Below, piece after piece: positions 32,827 to 42,497 of a stretch of DNA of 64,000 bases. A program made the translations under genes and the position numbers. Every line of letters starts with the position of its first letter. Position 1 is the first letter of the stretch. The notes beneath the pieces were generated by a model. It had not been told where the DNA came from and did not search any database. It saw nothing but the letters and a program-made list of their open reading frames with translations. The stretch lies in the NCBI RefSeq assembly GCF_002735905.1, contig NZ_PEBD01000010.1:186001-250000 (forward strand), read 5' to 3'. The stretch comes from Williamsia muralis (GTDB taxonomy: Bacteria > Actinomycetota > Actinomycetes > Mycobacteriales > Mycobacteriaceae).

Positions 32827-33701
32827 GGGTGTGCGGTCCGGGCCGCAGGTGACGTCGCAAGGTAGGCGACGGCCTGAGCCGTCGACCCCACCTCCATCGG
32901 GGAGAAGTCGCGCCGGAAGTAACTGAAGGTCGCGAAGACGATGGACCGAAGGGTGGGCAGCAGCCCGTTTCGGGCGCCGGAGAACCATCCGAGCCACAAC
33001 CGGGGGTAGCTCACCTTGCCGGCCGGGTCGCCATGGGCGATGAAGCGGATGCCGCGGTGGATGACAAAGAGCAACGCCGGCAGAGCGACCAGCATGGCCC
33101 GGCCACGTTTGAGATAGCTGTCGCCGAAATAGGTGGCGACATCGTGTGCCACACAACGATGTTCCACCTCTTCGGCGCCGTGCCACCGGAAGAGGTCGGC
33201 CATCATGGGGTCGGCACCGTGCTCGTCCCACTTGTTGTTGAGGGCGAAGTCGCCGAGTACGGCGGTGTAGTGCTCGATGGCGGCGATCAGCCATAGTCGC
33301 TCGACGAGGTGCTTGTACCGTGCCTTCGCAGTGCCCTTCTCGGAGGGGCCGAGGATCTTACGGAAGATCCACTCCATCTGGCGCTGGAACGGCCGGGGGT
33401 CCAGGCCGTTCTCGTCGAGAAACTCCCACAGCACCCGGTCGTGGGCTTCGGCGTGCATCGCCTCCTGCCCGATGAAGCCGCGCATCGCAGCCGCGAGCAC
33501 CTCGTCCTTCACCAGGGGCAGCGCCTCGTTGTACGTCTGCACGAACCAGCGCTCGCCCTCTGGCAGCAGCAGATTGAGCATGCTGATGACATTGGACGAC
33601 ACCGGATGGTTCGGAATCCAGTGCAGTGGGGTGTTCTTCCACTCGAACTCGACGTTGCGGGCATGCAGTTCAACTGGTCCCGGATCAAAAGCGTGGGTCA
33701 T
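32823..33701 (-). CDS. Ferritin-like metal-dependent hydrolase (PF10118-type)
   Basis: 292 residues, mostly helical. Metal-ligand blocks GFIGQEAMHAEAHDRVLWEF and RWHGAEEVEHRCVAHDVATY place Glu/His ligands as in di-iron ferritin-like proteins. A hydrophobic segment around 205-225 may be membrane-associated. The family is annotated as predicted metal-dependent hydrolase. Given the co-operonic PDR-type reductase (4-bp overlap), an oxygen-activating di-iron role is equally possible. Substrate unknown. Confidence 0.82.
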   Translation of the reverse strand: MTHAFDPGPVELHARNVEFEWKNTPLHWIPNHPVSSNVISMLNLLLPEGERWFVQTYNEALPLVKDEVLAAAMRGFIGQEAMHAEAHDRVLWEFLDENGLDPRPFQRQMEWIFRKILGPSEKGTAKARYKHLVERLWLIAAIEHYTAVLGDFALNNKWDEHGADPMMADLFRWHGAEEVEHRCVAHDVATYFGDSYLKRGRAMLVALPALLFVIHRGIRFIAHGDPAGKVSYPRLWLGWFSGARNGLLPTLRSIVFATFSYFRRDFSPMEVGSTAQAVAYLATSPAARTAHP

Positions 33702-33714
33702 CGCCGTCTCCTGT

Positions 33715-35511
33715 TCAGAACAACTTTGCGCGGGCCATCAGACGCGAGAGCCCGGGTGTGAAGCGGTAGATGCGGTACCAGGCGTGTGCCTCGGGGGTCA
33801 CCGGTACCACCGCCCTGTTGTTCTCGATTGCCCCGAGGATCGCGGACGCCACCTTGTCCGGCGTGTAGCCGCGGCGGCGGTACATCCCACTCATCCTGTC
33901 GCGCAATTGTTGTTGCGTGTCCGCGGTGGACCCGGCGAACTCGGTGGCCGCGACGATGTTGGTGTCGACGATGCCGGGGCAGATCGCAGAGACTCCGATG
34001 TGATGCTCGGCCAGCTCGGCCCGGAGGGATTCGCTGAACATCAGCACCCCGGCCTTGGTGGCCGCGTAGCTGCCGAGGCCCTGCTGTGGTGTGAACGCAG
34101 CTGCCGACGCCAAGTTGACGATCTGGCCACCGAGGCCGCGTTCCACCATCGCCCGGCCGAAGACCCGGCTGCCGGTGATGACCCCGAGCAGATTGATGTC
34201 GATCAGTCGCCGGATCTGTTCATCGGTGGCGTCGAGGGCGTGTCCGGCGAAACCGATGCCGGCATTGTTGATCACGATGTCGGCAACTCCGTGGCGCTTG
34301 GACACGTCTGCGGCGAATGCGGCGAATGCGTCCTGGTCGGCCACGTCGAGCCGGTAGGCAGTGGCCAGTCCGCCGTTGGAAGTGATTGCGGCAGCCGTGG
34401 TCTCGGCTGCATCGAGGTTGATGTCCGCCACGATGACCTCGGCCCCGTTGCGGGCGAGCAGGATTGCCGTCTCTTTGCCGATTCCGCTGCCCGCGCCGGT
34501 GATGACCGCGAGTTTGCCCGACACAGAGGTGTTCGCACCCCGCCGGCGGGCGCGCTCGATGACCGGTGACACCTCGCGCCCGCGGATCGTCTCGATGAAG
34601 TCGCCGGCGATCTCGGCAAGGTAGCCGGGGTTCGTGTACGGCAGCCAGTGGCCGGTCTCGGTGTCGCGACGCCAGTGCTTGTCCGTGTAGCGAGGCGTGT
34701 TGGCGAAGATTGCACTGCGCAGAGCGATGTCGCGCGTGTTCACCACCTCGAACACCGGAACGGTGGTGCTGCGTGGATCCGGATTCGCCAGTCGCGGACG
34801 GATGTTGGCGCGGTAGTACCGCAACCCTGATACCGCGTCGGCACGGAACGTCGGTGCGAAGGTGAGGTTGGCCGGGTCGGTACCTTCGACGGCGGTGAGC
34901 AGCCGTTGCCACGTCGCGGGGTGCATGGCGGCGCCGAACAGGGCTTTGGGTACCACCGGGAGCTGGAACACGGCCGTGTAGCTCGACGACACGAGCTGAG
35001 AGACCGCCTGTCCCACGGATTTTGGGGTGGGCCGACGCAGTCGCTCACGGGTCCACTCGCCGAGGTGGTCGAGGTTCGGTCCCGACACCGAGATGAACGA
35101 GGCGATCCGGTCGTCGGCGCCAGGTGTGCAGACGGCTTCCCACGTCTGGACCGAACCCCAGTCGTGCGCGAGGACGTGAACAGCAACCCCCGGACTGACC
35201 CCGTCGATCACCGCGAAGAGATCGGCTGCCAACTCGGGGAGGCGGTAGGCGGCGTCGCCGCCGGGCTTGGCGCTCTCGCCGTAGCCGCGGGTGTCGTAGG
35301 CCACCACGTGGTAACGCTCGGCCAGGATCGGCGCCACCGAATGCCACAGATGGTGGGTGTCGGGCCATCCGTGCACGAGCACCACGGTCGGGTGGTCAGA
35401 TGACCGCTCGCCCAGCTCGAACACGGCCAGCTCCACGCCGTCGCGGATCACGGTGCGGGACCGCCAGGCGGGCTCGGCGGCCTTCTGGTTGCTGTCGATA
35501 GCAGTCATCAA
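33715..35511 (-). CDS. ephD: EphD-like fusion: alpha/beta-hydrolase (epoxide hydrolase) + SDR
   Basis: 598 residues. The N-terminal alpha/beta-hydrolase (about 20-310) has HGWPDTHHLWHSV (oxyanion HGxP) and the nucleophile-type VLAHDWGSVQTWE. The C-terminal short-chain dehydrogenase (325-598) has VITGAGSGIGKETAILLARN and YAATKAGV (YxxxK). This is the same two-domain layout and length as M. tuberculosis EphD (Rv2214c), which acts on mycolic-acid epoxides. It leads a four-gene operon (gap 13 bp) whose promoter is read from about 35540-35567. The gene symbol is from similarity only. Confidence 0.85.
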   Translation of the reverse strand: MMTAIDSNQKAAEPAWRSRTVIRDGVELAVFELGERSSDHPTVVLVHGWPDTHHLWHSVAPILAERYHVVAYDTRGYGESAKPGGDAAYRLPELAADLFAVIDGVSPGVAVHVLAHDWGSVQTWEAVCTPGADDRIASFISVSGPNLDHLGEWTRERLRRPTPKSVGQAVSQLVSSSYTAVFQLPVVPKALFGAAMHPATWQRLLTAVEGTDPANLTFAPTFRADAVSGLRYYRANIRPRLANPDPRSTTVPVFEVVNTRDIALRSAIFANTPRYTDKHWRRDTETGHWLPYTNPGYLAEIAGDFIETIRGREVSPVIERARRRGANTSVSGKLAVITGAGSGIGKETAILLARNGAEVIVADINLDAAETTAAAITSNGGLATAYRLDVADQDAFAAFAADVSKRHGVADIVINNAGIGFAGHALDATDEQIRRLIDINLLGVITGSRVFGRAMVERGLGGQIVNLASAAAFTPQQGLGSYAATKAGVLMFSESLRAELAEHHIGVSAICPGIVDTNIVAATEFAGSTADTQQQLRDRMSGMYRRRGYTPDKVASAILGAIENNRAVVPVTPEAHAWYRIYRFTPGLSRLMARAKLF

Positions 35512-35539
35512 CTCCCCCTTGAGTGATTGAGTGAGTTAG

Positions 35540-35567
35540 ACGTTACCAGTCGTCACACTTAAATCAA
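35540..35567 (-). promoter_or_regulatory. Promoter candidate of the ephD-led operon
   Basis: On the - strand a TTGATT -35 is followed after 16 bp by TAACGT. A direct repeat TTGAGTGA-type at 35521-35536 lies at the expected transcription start and could be an operator. The AT-rich stretch is unusual for this genome. Confidence 0.45.
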
Positions 35568-35594
35568 GAGGTGCTGAGCTGCGGTTATGTGGTT

Positions 35595-36848
35595 TTACTG
35601 CTTGTAACTGGCCAAGAAGTTGCCCATTCGCTGCACCGCGTCACCGAGATCGCGTGACCACGGCAACGTGACGATGCGGAAGTGGTCGGGGCTGGGCCAG
35701 TTGAATCCGGTGCCGTGCACGACGAGGATCTTCTCGCGAACCAGGAGATCGAGGACAAACTTCTCGTCGTCGTGGATCTCGTGGACCTCGGGATCCAGGC
35801 GCGGGAAAGCGTAGAGGGCGCCCATCGGCTTCACACAGCTCACGCCGGGGATCTCGTTGAGCTTCTCCCAGGTGATGTCGCGCTGTTCCAGCAGCCGCCC
35901 GCCGGGTAGGACAAGATCCTCGATGCTCTGGTAGCCGCCGAGCGCGACCTGAATGGCGTGCTGACCCGGAACGTTCGAGCACAGGCGGGTCGACGCCAGC
36001 ATCTTCATGCCGTCGATGAAGCCCTTCGCGTGGTCTTTCGGCCCGGTGATGGCCACCCACCCGGCCCGATAACCACACACCCGGTAGGCCTTGGACAGGC
36101 CGTTGAAGGTGAGGCAGAGCAGGTCTGGCGCCAGCGACGCGAGATTGATGTGCTCGGCATCGTCGTACAGGATCTTGTCGTAGATCTCGTCGGCCAGGAG
36201 CAACAGCGAGTGCTTGCGGGCCAATTCGACCAGCTGCTTGAGGACTTCACGTTTGTAGACCGCGCCGGTCGGATTGTTCGGGTTGATCACCAGCAGCGCC
36301 TTGGTGCGCGGGGTGATCTTCGACTCGATGTCCGCGATGTCGGGGTTCCAGTCGTTGTCCTCGTCGCAGAGGTAGTGGATCGCCTTACCCCCGGACAGCG
36401 CCGTCATCGCGGTCCACAGCGGGTAGTCGGGGGAGGGGATCAGCACCTCGTCGCCGTCGTCGAGCAACGCCTGCATGGTCATGGTGATCAACTCGGATAC
36501 ACCGTTGCCCAAGATCACGTCGTCGACGTCGAAGTACGGGAAGTCCGGGATCAGTTCGTACCGGGTGACCACCGCGCGACGAGCCGGCAGCACCCCCAGG
36601 GATTCGCTGTACCCCTGGGAGTACGGCAACGCGTGGATCATGTCGCGCATGATCACGTCCGGCGCCTCGAAACCGAACTGGGCAGGATTACCGATGTTCA
36701 GCTTCAGGATCCGATGCCCCTCCGCCTCCAGGCGAGCCGCGTGGGCCGTCACCGGTCCGCGGATCTCATAGGCGACGTTGCGGAGCTTCGCCGATTGCTC
36801 GAGTGGTTTGAGGTCGCGGTACACCGTCGACACGTGTGGTCTGCTCAC
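35595..36848 (-). CDS. alaA: PLP-dependent aminotransferase, AlaA/AspC-like (Rv0337c orthologue)
   Basis: 417 residues, class I/II aminotransferase. NPNNPTGAVYKREVLKQLVE contains the substrate-binding Asn, LLLADEIYDKILYDD has the PLP-binding Asp/Tyr, and the Schiff-base lysine is in LTFNGLSKAYRVCGYRAGW. Typical reaction: glutamate/pyruvate transamination. Its place directly downstream of the Fe-S reductase gene (39 bp gap) matches Rv0337c-Rv0338c. No unusual features. Confidence 0.92.
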   Translation of the reverse strand: MSRPHVSTVYRDLKPLEQSAKLRNVAYEIRGPVTAHAARLEAEGHRILKLNIGNPAQFGFEAPDVIMRDMIHALPYSQGYSESLGVLPARRAVVTRYELIPDFPYFDVDDVILGNGVSELITMTMQALLDDGDEVLIPSPDYPLWTAMTALSGGKAIHYLCDEDNDWNPDIADIESKITPRTKALLVINPNNPTGAVYKREVLKQLVELARKHSLLLLADEIYDKILYDDAEHINLASLAPDLLCLTFNGLSKAYRVCGYRAGWVAITGPKDHAKGFIDGMKMLASTRLCSNVPGQHAIQVALGGYQSIEDLVLPGGRLLEQRDITWEKLNEIPGVSCVKPMGALYAFPRLDPEVHEIHDDEKFVLDLLVREKILVVHGTGFNWPSPDHFRIVTLPWSRDLGDAVQRMGNFLASYKQ

Positions 36849-36887
36849 CTGCTTATGGTGCCAGCCTTTCGCAAATCGTTTTCGGGT

Positions 36888-39800
36888 TCAGCGTTTACCA
36901 GGACGCTTCTTGCCTGCTGCGATGCCGAATCCCTTGGCCTTGGAGGGGCCTGATTCGGCCAGCGTCCGACTGTCGGCCGGTGCGTCGCCGTTGGTGGCCG
37001 CGGCGCCGTTGGTGCTCTCGGTGGTTGCCGGAGCGGCTTCTGCCACCTCGGCAGTTTCGGTTGCCTCGGCGGTCTCCGTGGCTTCAGCCGGCTCGGGGGT
37101 CGGTTCGGGCTCCGGGGTCGGTTCGGGCTCGGAGACTGGTTCGGGCTCGGCCTCAGGGGCTGGAGCAGCCTTCGCCGCACCCGGCTTCTTCGCGCCGGGA
37201 CGCTTGGCCTTCCCGCCGATCGCCAGACCCTTCACGGGAACGGAGGGCGACGGTTCTGATGCCCCACCCTCCGCAGTGCCCTCCGCGGCCGGTTCGCCGA
37301 CCTCGGGCTCGTCGACCTTCGACGGCTCGTCGGCCACCGGCGCGGGTGCGACATCCTCGTCGGGCTTGCCTGCCCCCGGCTTCGGGGCCCCGGGACGCTT
37401 GGCCCCGGGACGCTTGGCCCCTCCACCGATGGCCAGGCCCTTGACCTGAGCGGCCGGCGGCTTCTCGCCGGCCTGGCCGGTGGTGGCCGGCTCTTCGGTG
37501 ACGGATGTCGCCTCGGACTCGGTCTCGGTAGCGTCGGGTTCAGGCGTCGAAGCCGGCTTGGCTGCGCCGGGCTTCTTCGCTGCGCCTCCGGGCTTGGGTG
37601 CTCCCGGCCTCTTGGCGCCCCCACCGATCGACAGCCCCTTGACGGGTGCGGCCTTGGTCTCGGAGGCCTCTGCTGTCTCGGTTGTCTCAGCGGTCGCTGC
37701 CGTGCCGGCGGCCTCCGCCGCAGGCTTCGCAGCACCCGGCTTCTTGGCTGCGCCACCGGGTTTCGGTGCTCCCGGCTTCTTGGCGCCGCCACCGATCGAC
37801 AGGCCCTTGGCGCCTTCGGCTGCGGGCGCGGTCGCCTTCTCGTCGGACGTCGGCTTTGCTGCGCCGCCCGGCTTGGGTGCGCCGCCGCCCGGCTTCGTGG
37901 CCGCGCCACCGGGCTTGGGTGCACCGCCGCCCGGCTTCTTGGCGCCGCCGCCGATGCCCAGTCCGCCGCCGACCTTCGGCTTTTCCTTGGTGTCGGTGGC
38001 TGTGGCCGCTGCCGCCTTGGCGGGCTCGGCTGCCGGTTCCTTCTTCTCGACAGGCTTGGCCTCTGGTTCGGCGACCGGCGCCGACAATCCCAGCGACGCT
38101 GCGCCGAGGAAACGGCCGCCGCGCTTGATCTCGGGGGCGCCGCGCCTGACGGAGTCGAGGATCAGCTGCGCGACGTCGAGCACCTCGACCTTGTTCTCGA
38201 GCTCGGTGCCCGAGGTCTTCGCGGTCACGCCGTCGGTCAGCATCACGCGGCAGAACGGGCAGCCGGTGGCCACCTTCTCCGGTGAGGTGCCGAGTGCCTC
38301 GTCGACCCGGTCGAGGTTGATGCGCTTGCCGATGGTCTCTTCCATCCACATGCGGGCACCGCCGGCGCCGCAGCACATCGACCGCTCGCCGTGGCGGGGC
38401 ATCTCGGTCAGGTTGGCTCCGGAAGCGTCCATCAGCTCACGCGGGGCGTCGTAGACCTTGTTGTGCCGGCCCAGGAAGCAGGGGTCGTGGTAGGTGATGT
38501 CCTTGTTGACCGGGGCCACCGGGATGAGCCGCTTGTCGCGGACCAGTCGGTTGAGCAGCTGGGTGTGGTGGACCACCTCGTACTTGCCGCCGACCTGCGG
38601 GTACTCGTTACCCAGGGTGTTGAAGCAGTGCGGGCAGGTCACGACGATCTTCTTGGCCTGCGCGGGTGCGGTGGCGAACATCTCATCGAGGGTCTCGATG
38701 TTCTGCTGCGCCAGCATCTGGAACAGGAACTCGTTACCTGCTCGACGGGCGGAGTCACCGTTACAGGTTTCGCCTTCACCCAGGACGAGGAAGTCCACGG
38801 CGGCGATGTCGAGCAGTTCGGCGACGGCCTTGGTGGTCTTCTTCGCGCGGTCCTCGTAGGCGCCGGCGCAGCCGACCCAGAACAGGTATTCAAAGCCTTC
38901 GAAGCTCTCGACATCCTGGCCGTACACCGGGATCTCGATGTCCATCTCGTCGATCCACTTGGTGCGGTCCTTGGAGTTCTGGCCCCACGGATTGCCCTTG
39001 TTCTCCAGGTTCTTGAACAGGCCCGCGAGCTCGGACGGGAAGTCCGATTCGATCAGCACCTGGTAGCGGCGCATGTCGATGATGTGGTCGACGTGCTCGA
39101 TGTCGACCGGGCACTGCTCCACGCAGGCACCACAGTTGGTGCAGCTCCACAGCGTCTCGGTGTCGATGACCGCGCCCGTGGTGCCTTCGCTCTCGCCGAC
39201 CAGCTTGCGCTCGGCCTCGTTGCGGGCTGCCTCGGGAATCGCATCGAGCTTGTCCTGCAGAACGTTTCCGTCGGCGTCGACCAGACCGACCTCGTCGCCG
39301 CTGATGTCCTTCTTGCCGCCGGCGAGGAGGTAGGGCGCCTTGGCGTAACCGTGGTCGCGCAGTGAGGTGATGAGGAGCTTGGGGGAGAGCGGCTTGCCTG
39401 TGTTCCATGCGGGGCACTGGCTCTGGCAGCGACCACACTCGGTGCAGGTGGTGAAGTCGAGCCAACCCTTCCAGGTGAAGTCCTCGATCTTGCCGGCACC
39501 GAATGCGTCCACGTCGGGGTCGGCGGTCTCCATGTCGAGTACCTTGCCGCCCGATGTCATCGGCCTGGCCGCGCCGAGCGCGACCCCGCCGTCGTCCTCA
39601 CGCTTGAAGTAGATGTTGAAGAAGGCCGAGAAGCGGTGCCACGCCACGCCCCATGTGATGTTGCGGCCGATGACGGCGAGCCAGATCATGCCGGACATCA
39701 GTTTGATGAGCGCGAAGACCGAGACCATGGTGGGGCTGGCCGGGAGCAGCTTGGCGACCTGCATGGTGAAGAAGTCAGAGCCGGCATGAGCGTGGCCGTA

Positions 39801-40337
39801 GGTGGCGATCTTGCCGGCCTTCACGAAGATCATGCCCAGACCTTCGAGCAGCACGACAACCTCGACGAAGTACGCGGCGCCGAAGCGCGAGCCGGAGAAC
39901 CGGGAGAGCCGCTCGGGAACCCGCGGGTGGTTGAGCTGGCGGATGATGATCAGCGTGACGATGCCGACCACGGTGCCGATGCCCAGAAGCTCATCGAGCA
40001 GGTGCCAGGCGAAGGTGTCGCCGAAGATGGGCCAGTGGAACTTGGCGTCGAACGTCTGTCCGTACGCTTCGAACCACAGGAGCGAACCGAGCAGGAACCC
40101 GATCATCACCAGCCAGTGCGCCCAGCCGACGGTTCGGAACTTCGCCATCCGTGTGTGGGCGACGAACTCGATCATCATCTGCTTGAAGCGAGGGAGCACC
40201 GGCGTGAACCGGGAGTTGTCTTTCTGGCCCTTGGCGATGGTGCGGAGCATCGTCCACACCCCACGGAAAAACAGTGCCCAGCACACCAGGCTTGCCAGAG
40301 CAGCAATGGTGCCGATGGTGATCGTCGCGGTGTTCAC
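36888..40337 (-). CDS. Membrane Fe-S oxidoreductase (HdrD/GlpC-like, Rv0338c orthologue) with expanded KPGG tail
   Basis: 1149 residues. The N-terminal 250 residues have five or six hydrophobic segments of the NarI-like type. Two 4Fe-4S motifs follow (CTECGRCQSQCP and CTNCGACVEQCP), then two CCG domains (HDPCFLGRHN..., MCCGAGGARMW, and TGCPFCRVML). These resemble the HdrD or GlpC subunit that passes electrons between quinone and a soluble partner. The tail from about residue 755 is a long Ala/Pro/Glu/Lys-rich region with six KGL(S/A)IGG-AK(K/R)PG repeats, ending ...KGFGIAAGKKRPGKR. The GTG start 40337 follows AGAAAGG. The mycobacterial homologue is several hundred residues shorter. Confidence 0.9.
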   Translation of the reverse strand: MNTATITIGTIAALASLVCWALFFRGVWTMLRTIAKGQKDNSRFTPVLPRFKQMMIEFVAHTRMAKFRTVGWAHWLVMIGFLLGSLLWFEAYGQTFDAKFHWPIFGDTFAWHLLDELLGIGTVVGIVTLIIIRQLNHPRVPERLSRFSGSRFGAAYFVEVVVLLEGLGMIFVKAGKIATYGHAHAGSDFFTMQVAKLLPASPTMVSVFALIKLMSGMIWLAVIGRNITWGVAWHRFSAFFNIYFKREDDGGVALGAARPMTSGGKVLDMETADPDVDAFGAGKIEDFTWKGWLDFTTCTECGRCQSQCPAWNTGKPLSPKLLITSLRDHGYAKAPYLLAGGKKDISGDEVGLVDADGNVLQDKLDAIPEAARNEAERKLVGESEGTTGAVIDTETLWSCTNCGACVEQCPVDIEHVDHIIDMRRYQVLIESDFPSELAGLFKNLENKGNPWGQNSKDRTKWIDEMDIEIPVYGQDVESFEGFEYLFWVGCAGAYEDRAKKTTKAVAELLDIAAVDFLVLGEGETCNGDSARRAGNEFLFQMLAQQNIETLDEMFATAPAQAKKIVVTCPHCFNTLGNEYPQVGGKYEVVHHTQLLNRLVRDKRLIPVAPVNKDITYHDPCFLGRHNKVYDAPRELMDASGANLTEMPRHGERSMCCGAGGARMWMEETIGKRINLDRVDEALGTSPEKVATGCPFCRVMLTDGVTAKTSGTELENKVEVLDVAQLILDSVRRGAPEIKRGGRFLGAASLGLSAPVAEPEAKPVEKKEPAAEPAKAAAATATDTKEKPKVGGGLGIGGGAKKPGGGAPKPGGAATKPGGGAPKPGGAAKPTSDEKATAPAAEGAKGLSIGGGAKKPGAPKPGGAAKKPGAAKPAAEAAGTAATAETTETAEASETKAAPVKGLSIGGGAKRPGAPKPGGAAKKPGAAKPASTPEPDATETESEATSVTEEPATTGQAGEKPPAAQVKGLAIGGGAKRPGAKRPGAPKPGAGKPDEDVAPAPVADEPSKVDEPEVGEPAAEGTAEGGASEPSPSVPVKGLAIGGKAKRPGAKKPGAAKAAPAPEAEPEPVSEPEPTPEPEPTPEPAEATETAEATETAEVAEAAPATTESTNGAAATNGDAPADSRTLAESGPSKAKGFGIAAGKKRPGKR

Positions 40338-40587
40338 GGCGTCACGGCCTTTCTCTCTCGAACTGCCCGACTGATACACGTCTCTTACGCGTAGCGGTCG
40401 AATCGTTCACCCGGTCGGCCTGATGGCCCCAGATGGGGCCTGGCCCTATCGCAAGCTGTGTGGCGCCCACGGCGTTGTACTGAATCGCTCCAGCGCACGC
40501 AGTGTTCTCCACTAGGTACGTTAAGGCCTGGCTGTACCAAGGTTTTGCGCAGGTTGTCCTAAGTTACTGATCGGTAAGGTATTTGTG

Positions 40588-41193
40588 ATGTCCGCCATAA
40601 GTCGTTACCGAATTCTACTGCTGATCGGCGCGGGGCTGGCAGGCGTCGAGCTTGTCGTGACCATCGCCAGCACCTGGGTGTACGTGCAGGCGCACGGCCG
40701 GACGTCCGAGGCGTCCGAAGCCCCCTCGGCGTCCGTGGCCCTCGTGCTGGGCGCAAAGGTGATCGACGGTGAACCCGATTCGTACGTACGCGGCCGGCTG
40801 GACACAGCACTCGCGCTCTACCGCGACGGCCGGGTGCAGCAGGTGCTCAACTCCGGGAACGGCCGCGCGACGGCGGGGAACGAGCCGGCAGTGATGCGCG
40901 CTTATCTCCAGCAGAACGGGGTGCCCTCGTCGGACATCATCGACGACCCCGAGGGATACGACACCGCGGCATCATGCCGTCGCGCCCACGACCTGTTCGG
41001 GGTGCGGTCGGCGCTGGTGGTCACCCAGGGTTTCCACCTCGGTCGTGCGGTGGCGCTGTGCCGCGACGCGGGTATCGAAGTTCATGGCGTCCTCGCCGAA
41101 TGTGATTGTCCGACATGGACAATCGCGCGCAATCACCTGCGTGAGACGGTGTTGGCCCGGCCGCGGGCGTTGTTGACGGTGCTGATGAGCTGA
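40588..41193 (+). CDS. YdcF/SanA-family (DUF218) envelope protein
   Basis: 201 residues. An N-terminal membrane anchor (ILLLIGAGLAGVELVVTIAS) is followed by the DUF218 domain: SVALVLGAKVIDGEPDSYVR, RLDTALALYRDGRVQQVLNSGNG and the conserved TAASCRRAHDLFGVRSALVV, then QGFHLGRAVAL. E. coli SanA and ElyC of this family affect envelope integrity and vancomycin sensitivity. The GTG at 40585 is an equally possible start. The last 61 bp overlap the convergent acyltransferase gene. Confidence 0.85.
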   Translation: MSAISRYRILLLIGAGLAGVELVVTIASTWVYVQAHGRTSEASEAPSASVALVLGAKVIDGEPDSYVRGRLDTALALYRDGRVQQVLNSGNGRATAGNEPAVMRAYLQQNGVPSSDIIDDPEGYDTAASCRRAHDLFGVRSALVVTQGFHLGRAVALCRDAGIEVHGVLAECDCPTWTIARNHLRETVLARPRALLTVLMS

Positions 41194-42395
41194 GCGACGT
41201 CGAACCTGTCCGGCATCGGCAACCGGGCACGACCGGTCAGATACGCCGATCCGGGCATCCGGCGCAGGGCCTCCACGACGAGGAGTGAGCCGGCGAGGGT
41301 GCCGAGATACACGACGATGGCCGCCCACGGTGCGCCCAGAACGTCCACGACCCACGCGACGTTGTTGCGTTGCGGGTAGAGGATGAAGAAGATCAGCAAC
41401 GCATGGACCAGGAAGACGCTGAAGGAGCGATTCGAGGCGTACTTCACCATGCGGTCGAAACGGGGGGTGCTGCGCCGGTGATGGTCGGCCCAGTGCTGGC
41501 CGACTGCGTACAGGCACGCCACCGCGGCGACGAGGAACGGGAACAACGTGGGCTGAAAAGCGGCGCTCGCATCGATCGCACGCTGATCATCACCCCATAC
41601 CCGCCACCAGAAGTTGCCGAGCGCGAACAAACCGGTCACCACCAGTGCGCTGAACAACCACCAGCCCTTGCCCTGTAGCCACAGCCGGATGTCGTCGAGA
41701 TGGACCGCCGTCACCGCTCCCGCGAACACGAAGAACTGATACGGCACGAAGGTCGCGTAGTAGTGCCACCACACCCCGGCGATGCTCGCAGGTGGCTGCC
41801 AGTGCGTGATGACCGCAAAACATGCCCACTGCACTGCGGCACTGACGGCGAGCAGCGCCAGGTGGCGCCCGCGCGTGCGGCGCACCAGCCACAGCACCAG
41901 CGGGAACAGCAGGTACACCTGCAGCATCACGAACAAGAAGTACATGTGGAACCCGGACAGGCCCCACTTGAGCAGATCCCAGAACTCGCCGAGGCTGCCG
42001 GGGATGTCACCGGTGCGCCCGTGCGCCCACATGTCCTCCACGGCCCAGTAGACAAAAGACCAGATCACAAACGGGAAGATGACCAGTTTCATCCGACGGC
42101 GCCAGAAGTCCACCGACCGGAAGTCGACCCGTTCGAAGTTCTGGTACATCAGGACGAAGCCGCTGAGTGCAAAGAACGTGTTGCGGGTGAAGTGGAGCAG
42201 CAGGGTGGTCGAGTTGACCGGAACGCTGTCCCATTCGTCTGTTGTCGCGGTCAGACAGTGCACGAAGATGACCAGTGAGAAGGTGGTCGCCCGGATCAGG
42301 TCGACGTGGTGCAGATACGCCCGCCTCGCGGTCGGCCGGGACCTGCTGGTGACGGTCCCAGCGCCTGCGGAATCGGCGGGGGTGGTGGCGGTCAT
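41133..42395 (-). CDS. Membrane acyltransferase (acyltransferase-3 family)
   Basis: 420 residues, with about ten hydrophobic segments. The family start HHVDLIRATTFSLVIFVHCL contains the catalytic-type arginine and histidine, and later segments include LSGFHMYFLFVMLQVYLLFP. Such enzymes O-acylate sugars or peptides of the envelope or secondary metabolites. ATG 42395 is preferred; GTG 42419 would add eight residues. The 3' end overlaps the convergent SanA-like gene. The acceptor is unknown. Confidence 0.85.
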   Translation of the reverse strand: MTATTPADSAGAGTVTSRSRPTARRAYLHHVDLIRATTFSLVIFVHCLTATTDEWDSVPVNSTTLLLHFTRNTFFALSGFVLMYQNFERVDFRSVDFWRRRMKLVIFPFVIWSFVYWAVEDMWAHGRTGDIPGSLGEFWDLLKWGLSGFHMYFLFVMLQVYLLFPLVLWLVRRTRGRHLALLAVSAAVQWACFAVITHWQPPASIAGVWWHYYATFVPYQFFVFAGAVTAVHLDDIRLWLQGKGWWLFSALVVTGLFALGNFWWRVWGDDQRAIDASAAFQPTLFPFLVAAVACLYAVGQHWADHHRRSTPRFDRMVKYASNRSFSVFLVHALLIFFILYPQRNNVAWVVDVLGAPWAAIVVYLGTLAGSLLVVEALRRMPGSAYLTGRARLPMPDRFDVAQLISTVNNARGRANTVSRR

Positions 42396-42497
42396 CGTCG
42401 TACAGCATGCCGCATCCACCTGTGATTTCCCTCCTCGGTGTCTGAGGGATTGGTCACGTCCACCTACTGTCCATGTGGTGTGTAAAGGCTGTGCGAG

